Assembly (NCBI GenBank): GCA_963971405.1 | Contig: OZ020492.1 | Coordinates: forward strand, 13,752,151 to 13,816,150 | Source: Psococerastis gibbosa | Lineage: Eukaryota; Arthropoda; Insecta; Psocodea; Psocidae | Direction of reading: 5' to 3' | Length of the DNA stretch: 64,000 nucleotides | Shown here: piece by piece, positions 62,801 to 64,000 of the stretch | How positions within the stretch are numbered: the stretch's first letter is position 1 | Layout: every line of letters starts with the position of its first letter | Notes under the pieces: generated by a model | Seen by the model: only the letters and a program-made list of their open reading frames with translations | Databases searched by the model: none | What the model was told of the DNA's origin: nothing | Position numbers and translations under genes: made by a program

Positions 62801-63763
62801 CATAAAACGTGGTATCATATAAAGTAGCCCACCGACATACTAGGATCGCCATTAGAAGATACAAATGTCCCTGTCAAAACAAGAGCATTGAATGCATTCT
62901 ACACTAGAGCATCCAAGAACGGCAAGTTGTAGAGAAATAGGCGGCGTCGGATTTAAATAATTTAATAAACATATTTCTCCCTAGATTATACAATCATATA
63001 AAACACTTATACCGAAAGTGTAATGTAAGATCGCCATATCTTCAGTTTCAGGTACGTCATTGTTTTAATCAGTTAGGGTCTCACTGACACTGTAGAAAGT
63101 GATTTGATGCAGTGGGCGTTCTAATCCAGTTCCCGTCTATTTTTCCATGACTTCTTTTCTCTATTTCGAGCCATGGGCGGACCAAGAACAGGGGCGAGGC
63201 TTCAGCCTTATTTTAGGGGCTTAGTGTCTCAGATAGTAGACGTGGCAGGTATCCATTTTACAATCTCGGTATTGGTGCCTACTTGTATTTAGGTAGATAT
63301 GAAATAGGCGACTGCCTACAATGATCATTAGTTAATCAGCCACTGCGCCCCCCCCCCCAAATAAAAAATTAACAAATTTAAAATATAACCTCAGTTCTTG
63401 ATGACATCTCTCATAAACAAACCTTGTCAGTTTCATGCACGAGCTACATACGTTATCTTATGCGGTGTTCAATTTATTATGATCGATACAAAAGATTATT
63501 TTGTGAAGCGTATACAAACCTTGGGTCGTTTTTATGGAAGCCATTTCAAGCATAAGCTCTTCGTGACGAACATTTTGCAACTCTGTCTTCTTTTGCAGCT
63601 CCCGGATTTTACTTTGAAGTGCTTCAACTGATTCAATGGCCTTTGCCCTTTCAATGGAATTTGGCCCGATTTTTATGGCTAATTGTTTGTCTCTTAACTG
63701 CTTCAAAGTTTCTGTTCTGCACATTTCGAGCTCCTTCCTTTTCTCAGAGGCATCGCGCATTTG
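28673..63763 (-). CDS. Rim-BP: RIM-binding protein (RIM-BP), 21 coding exons, 5' partial
   Basis: Presynaptic active-zone scaffold; in animals its SH3 domains bind RIM and voltage-gated calcium channels and couple channels to vesicle release. Twenty-one exons join with every phase matching: 3270 nt, 1089 residues plus stop. In residues of this partial protein: coiled coil 1-75, conserved [12 protein letters not shown] helix about 132-150, SH3-I 260-328, three FN3 domains about 366-655, Gln tract about 758-780, SH3-II about 810-877, SH3-III about 888-950, then a Pro/Gln-rich tail. Domain order and motifs ([32 protein letters not shown]) are diagnostic of RIM-BP. The N-terminus lies beyond 64000. 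The FN3-to-SH3-II linker (about 155 residues) is shorter than in the vertebrate proteins I recall, so alternative exons may be missing. Intron lengths run from about 0.4 to 8.8 kb. Confidence 0.95.
29030..29105 (+). repeat. tRNA-like SINE head in RIM-BP intron 20
   Basis: TGGTACAGTGGTCAGCATGC (A-box region) and GCGTTCGAATCC (B box) lie 40 bp apart, and a T run follows. The stems do not pair as a tRNA, so it is more likely a SINE head. Confidence 0.5.
29400..29517 (-). CDS. Rim-BP: RIM-BP exon 20
   Basis: Acceptor TTTTCAG and donor TCAG|GTACGT bracket a frame reading [20 protein letters not shown] and on to HYNLSNQYS. Phase 0 to phase 1 (118 nt). It is low complexity, with no domain. Support comes from phase agreement with both neighbours. 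Confidence 0.82.
29590..29735 (-). repeat. SINE family A copy, diverged
   Basis: Reverse complement of the body and head: CTCAACTAGGAAGGACCGGG, then GCATGCTTTCCGAAGCATGG and TGGGACTCGGAAC. It lies 73 bp upstream of exon 20. Confidence 0.65.
31944..32085. mobile_element. MITE/foldback with 33-bp near-perfect inverted ends
   Basis: GGCGGGGTTTCCACATACG opens the left arm; the right arm is its inverse with a single mismatch over 33 bp (32053-32085). An inner inverted pair (GCAGACATT/AATGTCTGC) extends the stem. The flanks are ATA and TTA. The ends and short duplication are compatible with a PIF/Harbinger-type MITE, but the class is not certain. It lies in RIM-BP intron 19. Confidence 0.85.
32400..32612 (-). 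repeat. SINE family H copy (tRNA-derived)
   Basis: Read in reverse, the head is GAATAGTCCAGCTGCTAGAG, then CCAGGTTCGAAACTCGG (B box). The body contains the inverse of CACCCACTAGGGTTGGGAGG. Copies at 33900-34125 and 56800-57000. Confidence 0.7.
33312..33470 (+). repeat. SINE family B copy, plus orientation
   Basis: Head GGCATAGTGGTAAGGTGCTC, middle CAGATCGGAGACCTGTTGTA, and 3' TTATTCGGATACATTCATTT. It is the reference copy for the head of this family. Confidence 0.8.
33540..33790 (-). repeat. Dispersed repeat family C copy
   Basis: GGTTGGACACAGTCCCAGGC to CTGGTCCGCTGGATTCAACT and GGCGGCCGGC, with a small internal deletion relative to 17308-17610. Confidence 0.8.
33900..34125 (-). repeat. SINE family H copy
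   Basis: CAGTCTAGTTCTCTACCAAC and TAGACTATTCCTGACC are the inverse of the tRNA-like head; TTAGGGTTGGGTGCGGACCG is the body. Confidence 0.7.
34126..36229. other. RIM-BP intron 19, no feature recognised
   Basis: AT-rich, with one C run near 35198-35207. No exon with conserved coding character, RNA gene or defined transposon was found. An undetected alternative exon is possible. Confidence 0.4.
36230..36470. repeat. Dispersed repeat family K copy
   Basis: CGCACTTGGTCCGTAACTTG-AGTTCGCTTCAGTGCTTGGTGGTTGCC matches a segment at 54600-54665 closely. The ends are undefined. Confidence 0.55.
36663..36690. repeat. Poly(A) run of 28
   Basis: Uninterrupted A tract; it may mark the 3' end of an unrecognised retroposon on the plus strand. 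Confidence 0.8.
37530..37640 (+). repeat. Repeat family G fragment
   Basis: GTGTAGAAGATAGTCGTTTA and ATTAATTAAATAAAAATAAAAA match the right arm of 55922-56450. Confidence 0.5.
38219..38253 (-). CDS. Rim-BP: RIM-BP microexon 19 (35 nt)
   Basis: The exon encodes [12 protein letters not shown], with its first Asp codon completed across the junction (G|AT). A strong pyrimidine tract (CTCTCTCTTTGTTACTAG) precedes it and GTGAGT follows. It enters at phase 1 and leaves at phase 0, exactly linking exon 18 to exon 20. The exons cannot be joined in frame without it. It adds a PxxP-type proline segment after the third SH3. Inference only, but the two-sided phase fit and strong splice sites make it likely. 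Confidence 0.78.
40137..40739. mobile_element. 603-bp element with CACTATAAAGATGAGA inverted ends
   Basis: CACTATAAAGATGAGA at the left is matched by its exact inverse TCTCATCTTTATAGTG at the right. CA lies on both sides, a possible 2-bp duplication. CACTA termini suggest a CACTA-type DNA transposon remnant, but no transposase motif was recognised. A 116-codon minus-strand frame (40141-40491) inside is phenylalanine/leucine-rich and looks incidental. It lies in RIM-BP intron 18. Confidence 0.7.
40455..40542 (+). repeat. Direct repeat, copy 1 (inside the 40137-40739 element)
   Basis: GATCTTTGAAATGTTTTGAA through GGAGATAGCAATGTGAAGGA to CAGCATACTAGTTTTTATTT, repeated at 40973-41065 with one substitution (GTAAGCAC/GTAACCAC) and a 4-6 bp insertion. 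Confidence 0.85.
40973..41065 (+). repeat. Direct repeat, copy 2 (outside that element)
   Basis: Near-identical to 40455-40542, 518 bp further on. The repeat has no recognisable transposon ends. Confidence 0.85.
41124..41270. mobile_element. Short inverted-repeat element (MITE-like)
   Basis: GACTCGACAGTC-TTTTTTTAAGAAGACCC on the left and GGGTCTTCTTAAAAAAAA-GACTGTCGAGT on the right form arms of about 30 bp around an 85-bp centre. Confidence 0.7.
42338..42420 (+). repeat. SINE family B fragment
   Basis: CATAGGTGACTGATGAG and CAGATTCATTCATTGTTAAA match the 3' third of the family. Confidence 0.5.
42622..42844 (-). CDS. Rim-BP: RIM-BP exon 18 (second half of SH3-III)
   Basis: [20 protein letters not shown], then [21 protein letters not shown]-loop end, n-Src region, the GELDG strand and the ALYDY-partner PSNFL. 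A proline stretch ([19 protein letters not shown]) follows. Donor AAAAG|GTAAAT; phase 0 to 1; 223 nt. The reading past the donor ([10 protein letters not shown]) is intron. Confidence 0.95.
43334..43438 (-). CDS. Rim-BP: RIM-BP exon 17 (start of SH3-III)
   Basis: [20 protein letters not shown] then [15 protein letters not shown]: the typical [15 protein letters not shown] start of the third RIM-BP SH3. Acceptor GTTGCAG, donor GAG|GTACGT; 105 nt, phase 0 to 0. Confidence 0.94.
43782..43883 (-). CDS. Rim-BP: RIM-BP exon 16 (second half of SH3-II)
   Basis: [20 protein letters not shown] then [14 protein letters not shown]. The conserved Trp of SH3 peptide binding is in FYWGE and the PHNM-V tail is family-typical. 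Acceptor GATTGTAG, donor AAG|GTAAAT; 102 nt, phase 0 to 0. Confidence 0.94.
44066..44150 (-). repeat. tRNA-like SINE head in RIM-BP intron 15
   Basis: In reverse: GTAGTGTAGTGGTTAGCATA (A-box region) and CTGTGGGTTCGAGTCCCATC (B box), tRNA-like in order and spacing (about 30 bp). The acceptor ends do not pair convincingly. It may be a decayed tRNA gene or a SINE head. Confidence 0.5.
44602..44869 (-). CDS. Rim-BP: RIM-BP exon 15 (Gln tract and start of SH3-II)
   Basis: DAYYM is followed by 22 glutamines (44788-44853, mixed CAG and CAA), an Arg/Gly-rich stretch, then [17 protein letters not shown] and [13 protein letters not shown], the start of the second SH3. Acceptor TTACAG, donor AAG|GTAACC. 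Phase 2 to 0, 268 nt; the exon's first A completes Arg from exon 14. Confidence 0.94.
44788..44853 (-). repeat. Coding CAG/CAA repeat, 22 glutamines
   Basis: Twenty-two consecutive Gln codons in RIM-BP exon 15, in blocks of CAG interrupted by CAA runs. On the other frames it gives spurious Ser/Asn-rich readings. Confidence 0.95.
45673..45805 (-). CDS. Rim-BP: RIM-BP exon 14
   Basis: [20 protein letters not shown] and on to [10 protein letters not shown]. With exon 13 it gives IPAIEITKDS, a motif I recognise from the RIM-BP linker. Acceptor CATTTTAG, donor GACAG|GTAACT; phase 1 to 2; 133 nt. Acidic then basic and probably disordered. Confidence 0.88.
46976..47126 (-). CDS. Rim-BP: RIM-BP exon 13 (linker)
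   Basis: [20 protein letters not shown], then a stretch ending [12 protein letters not shown]. Acceptor CATCGCAG. Two donors six bases apart (GTATAG and GTATAAG) both keep frame and would insert Gly-Ile; the first restores the IPAIEIT motif. A second open frame in the same exon is excluded by phase with its neighbours. 151 nt, phase 0 to 1. Confidence 0.88.
47390..47500 (+). repeat. Repeat family G fragment
   Basis: AGGCCAAATCTTAAATAATT and TAAACTAAATAAAAAATAAA resemble the other copies. Confidence 0.45.
47657..47805 (-). CDS. Rim-BP: RIM-BP exon 12 (end of FN3-III)
   Basis: [20 protein letters not shown] then [18 protein letters not shown] and [11 protein letters not shown]. The [10 protein letters not shown] strand pairs with the preceding exon to complete the third FN3. 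Acceptor GGTTTCCAG, donor AAG|GTATGC; phase 1 to 0, 149 nt. It has no start codon of its own, so an ORF search misses it. Confidence 0.9.
47945..47972. repeat. Solo Harbinger-like MITE terminus
   Basis: GGTGTGTACCGGGCC followed by TAA equals the right end of the elements at 50768 and 52733. No partner end was found nearby. Confidence 0.45.
48251..48412 (-). CDS. Rim-BP: RIM-BP exon 11 (start of FN3-III)
   Basis: [20 protein letters not shown] then [20 protein letters not shown] and [13 protein letters not shown]. PxxP-DVQV, the W of strand C and [11 protein letters not shown] are classic FN3 features. Acceptor GTTTCAG, donor ACAG|GTAAGA; phase 1 to 1; 162 nt. Confidence 0.94.
49072..49203 (-). 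CDS. Rim-BP: RIM-BP exon 10 (end of FN3-II)
   Basis: [20 protein letters not shown] then [20 protein letters not shown]. The [12 protein letters not shown] is the FN3 strand F motif. Acceptor TTTTAG; a second acceptor six bases on would give ITAPN instead of ITGLAPN, and the first is preferred. The donor is also doubled (GTAAAG then GTAAGT six bases later, at 49066), both in frame. 132 nt, phase 1 to 1. Confidence 0.92.
50127..50276 (-). CDS. Rim-BP: RIM-BP exon 9 (FN3-II core)
   Basis: [20 protein letters not shown] then [20 protein letters not shown] and PAVYRHTIT. The [17 protein letters not shown] run is strongly RIM-BP-like. Acceptor TTTTCCAG, donor ACCG|GTATCG; phase 1 to 1; 150 nt. 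Confidence 0.94.
50568..50661 (-). CDS. Rim-BP: RIM-BP exon 8 (between FN3-I and FN3-II)
   Basis: [20 protein letters not shown] then [19 protein letters not shown] closes FN3-I and [11 protein letters not shown] is the family-conserved bridge to FN3-II. Acceptor TTTCAG, donor CCCG|GTAAGT; phase 0 to 1; 94 nt. Confidence 0.93.
50768..51049. mobile_element. PIF/Harbinger-like MITE with TAA duplication
   Basis: It starts GGCGGGTACACACGGACG and ends CGTCCGTGTGTATTGGGCC, flanked by TAA on both sides. The interior (CCACAGTCTATATCAGCTGA) is related to 52733-53017. A 3-bp TAA/TTA duplication and GG(C)-type ends fit PIF/Harbinger. No transposase is present. It lies in RIM-BP intron 7. Confidence 0.8.
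51517..51707 (-). CDS. Rim-BP: RIM-BP exon 7 (FN3-I)
   Basis: [20 protein letters not shown] then [20 protein letters not shown] and [20 protein letters not shown]. It is a full FN3 strand A-F run with the core Trp and Y-VYVDG. Acceptor CGTGCTAG, donor AGG|GTATGT; phase 1 to 0; 191 nt. Confidence 0.94.
52056..52290 (+). pseudogene. Non-LTR retrotransposon RT C-terminal fragment
   Basis: Frame with [20 protein letters not shown], then after breaks [16 protein letters not shown]. The [13 protein letters not shown] block and the R-AV-KV-IA-VIANL end are typical of LINE reverse transcriptase C-termini found in insects. Frameshifted and truncated. Confidence 0.75.
52733..53017. mobile_element. 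PIF/Harbinger-like MITE, same family as 50768-51049
   Basis: GGTACACACGACGATTC at the left and GAATCTTCCGTGTGTACC at the right are inverted ends. The interior AACCCACAGAGTCTACGTCA matches the related element. The outermost bases and duplication are degraded. Confidence 0.7.
53205..53543. mobile_element. hAT-like MITE with 7/8 target duplication
   Basis: It starts CAGGGGCGCCCGTTAGG and ends CCGCAGGCGCCCCTG. The flanks are GATGTGAA (53197-53204) and GATGTGGA (53544-53551). The 339-bp element has a G run inside the left end and a 13-C run inside the right end. Confidence 0.85.
53575..53785 (-). repeat. Dispersed repeat family I copy
   Basis: ATCTGTACTTGGTTAATTCA, GTTGACATCGAGGACGTATA and CATAAAACGACAAAAAGTCC; the end nearest 53785 is the family's start. 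Confidence 0.65.
53852..54071 (+). mobile_element. hAT-like MITE, same family as 22517-22716
   Basis: It starts CAGTGGCGGATCCA and ends TGGATCCGCCACTG. The flanks TAGGGTGC and TAGTGTGG agree at 6 of 8. The interior GGTCATGACCCCCTTCAAG and GCAAAGGGCGCC match the other copy. Confidence 0.8.
54480..54690. repeat. Dispersed repeat family K copy
   Basis: CGCACTTGGTCTGTAAATTG-AATTCGCTTCAGTGATTAGTGGTTGCC matches 36348-36395. Confidence 0.5.
55060..55175 (-). repeat. Diverged repeat family I fragment
   Basis: GGTTGACATCGAGGAGTTGG and AATGTCCGAAAACCGACGGGG correspond to parts of family I. Confidence 0.45.
55508..55703 (-). CDS. Rim-BP: RIM-BP exon 6 (second half of SH3-I)
   Basis: [20 protein letters not shown] then [35 protein letters not shown] is the SH3 C-terminal half. 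The usual DGFYEGEL is here DGFCDAES, an odd change at a normally aromatic position. Acceptor TCTTTTCAG, donor CTAG|GTAATG; phase 0 to 1; 196 nt. Confidence 0.94.
55853..55886 (-). pseudogene. Duplicated fragment of exon 6 start and its acceptor
   Basis: GTTTCAGCATCACAGAACTC and following bases repeat 55681-55714 with 27 of 34 identical. The copied part spans the first 23 bases of exon 6, the AG acceptor and about 11 intron bases. The duplicated acceptor has lost its CAG, so it is probably unused. Confidence 0.5.
55922..56450. mobile_element. Foldback repeat family G, near full length
   Basis: The left block (TTTAATTAACAAAGCAAGTC, GATTTGGCTCATGGAAGTTG, TAGAAGACTGCTTCATGCAT) is the inverse of the right block (AAAGTCTTATACAACTTCCA, TGAGCCAAATTTTTAATAAC, GAGTTAATTAAATAAATAAT). 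The centre (56060-56310) is unique. It lies in RIM-BP intron 5. The 89-codon frame crossing it is not a recognised protein. Confidence 0.65.
56800..57000 (-). repeat. SINE family H copy
   Basis: Inverse of the head: CATAGTCCAGTTCTATACCA-ACTGGACTATTCCTGA with GAGTTTCGAACATCGAACTT (B box). It lies 56 bp from exon 5. Confidence 0.65.
57056..57294 (-). CDS. Rim-BP: RIM-BP exon 5 (first half of SH3-I)
   Basis: [20 protein letters not shown] then [20 protein letters not shown] and [20 protein letters not shown]. The IARY-YDPFQQS-NENPEAE is the first RIM-BP SH3, and [11 protein letters not shown] closes the exon. Acceptor TTGTTTAG, donor GAG|GTCAGT; phase 1 to 0; 239 nt. Confidence 0.95.
57379..57645 (+). 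pseudogene. Non-LTR retrotransposon RT fragment in RIM-BP intron 4
   Basis: Plus-strand frame [20 protein letters not shown], then [13 protein letters not shown]. This matches the familiar RRMLRISW-DRV-N-EVLRR...K-LEYFGHVM run of insect LINE reverse transcriptases, the stretch just upstream of the block seen at 52056-52290. No catalytic region remains. Confidence 0.75.
59585..59731. mobile_element. hAT-like MITE, 6/8 target duplication
   Basis: It starts CAGGCCCGTAACCA and ends GATTACGGGCCTTG, with flanks ACACATTC and ATATATTC. The 147-bp element contains short G and C runs. Confidence 0.65.
59868..59899. repeat. (CTCTGT)n microsatellite
   Basis: Five to six copies of TCTGTC, one interrupted by CC. 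Confidence 0.85.
60118..60294 (-). CDS. Rim-BP: RIM-BP exon 4
   Basis: [20 protein letters not shown] then [20 protein letters not shown] and [18 protein letters not shown]. No domain is recognised; Ser/Pro/Asn-rich linker before SH3-I. Acceptor TTGACAG, donor GAAG|GTGAGT; phase 1 to 1, 177 nt; both phases fit the neighbours. Confidence 0.85.
60645..60745 (+). repeat. SINE family B 3' fragment
   Basis: CATTGAGGTGAGGCCAATCG-GATACATTCATTAAATTGTTTG and the GAAAAAAAAG tail. Confidence 0.65.
61847..61978 (-). CDS. Rim-BP: RIM-BP exon 3 (conserved [10 protein letters not shown] helix)
   Basis: [20 protein letters not shown] then [20 protein letters not shown]. The ESMEI-RIMAKI-QDNR-LAELDK segment is strongly conserved in RIM-BPs. 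Acceptor GTTACAG, donor GGAG|GTGGGT; phase 1 to 1; 132 nt. Confidence 0.95.
62398..62508 (-). CDS. Rim-BP: RIM-BP exon 2
   Basis: [20 protein letters not shown] then [16 protein letters not shown]. It is a linker with no domain. Acceptor TTTTAATAG, donor CCTG|GTAAGC; phase 1 to 1; 111 nt. Confidence 0.85.
63520..63763 (-). CDS. Rim-BP: RIM-BP first visible exon (coiled coil)
   Basis: [20 protein letters not shown], then a highly charged helix ([45 protein letters not shown]). Heptad-like and consistent with the N-terminal coiled coil of RIM-BP. Acceptor TTTTTTCAG, donor CAAG|GTTTGT; phase 0 to 1; 244 nt. Earlier exons lie beyond the window. Confidence 0.9.
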
Positions 63764-63790
63764 CTGAAAAAAGGTAAAATTTTAGTTTAG

Positions 63791-63969
63791 GACAGTGTTA
63801 TGGACTCTGACTTGCATCGGAAAGGTTGTTGGCTTGAGTCCCATACTTGCAACATTTTATATCCATAATTCGGTGGGCACACAAAGCAAGCGGTCCCGGG
63901 CCTTCCTAGTGGAGTGCAAGAGAGGACCTTACCCTGCTAGGTTGGCTTAGTACAATAGAACAGGGAGTA
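63791..63969 (+). repeat. SINE family A copy
   Basis: Head GGAAAGGTTGTTGGCTTGAG, body CGGTCCCGGGCCTTCCTAGT, end GCTAGGTTGGCTTAGTACAA. It lies 28 bp upstream (gene sense) of RIM-BP exon 1 as numbered here. Confidence 0.8.
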
Positions 63970-64000
63970 ATTATTTATATGTTTACTAATTAGACTTCTA

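Overview
This is eukaryotic, AT-rich nuclear DNA: AG/GT-bounded introns, phase-consistent exons, a polyadenylation signal, tRNA-derived SINEs and many short inverted-repeat transposons. The two genes recognised (neuropeptide F and RIM-binding protein) and their sequence features point to an arthropod, most likely an insect with a large, repeat-filled genome. The species cannot be fixed from the window. Nothing prokaryotic or CRISPR-like was seen.

Both genes lie on the minus strand. At the left end (1340-2772) is a compact two-coding-exon neuropeptide F (NPF) precursor of 107 residues. It has a signal peptide, a PP-fold peptide ending RPRF, an amidation/dibasic site GKR and a C-terminal flanking peptide. 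The penultimate Arg codon is split by an intron, so a simple ORF reading ends falsely in RPRY and misses the amidation site.

From 28673 to beyond the right edge is a RIM-binding protein (RIM-BP), the presynaptic active-zone scaffold. I could join 21 coding exons (3270 nt, 1089 residues, 5' end outside the window). Every junction keeps phase. The order is coiled coil, first SH3, three FN3 domains, a short linker with a 22-glutamine tract, second and third SH3, and a proline/glutamine-rich tail reached through a 35-nt microexon. Several junctions have in-frame tandem splice sites.

The 26 kb between the genes and the RIM-BP introns are filled with repeats. They include at least four tRNA-derived SINE families and many non-autonomous hAT-like MITEs, several with visible 8-bp target duplications and internal G or C runs. 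There are also PIF/Harbinger-like MITEs with TAA duplications, foldback elements, 3' fragments of non-LTR retrotransposons and a decayed minisatellite. One 766-bp hAT-like element (16023-16788) carries a LINE 3' fragment with its poly(A) and is flanked by a perfect 8-bp duplication. No further protein-coding gene could be supported.

The two genes are functionally unrelated in mechanism but both act in neurons: NPF as a secreted peptide hormone/transmitter, RIM-BP as a link between calcium channels and vesicle release sites. I saw no entirely new system. The best leads are the hidden NPF C-terminus, the frame-switching RIM-BP microexon and the composite hAT/LINE element.
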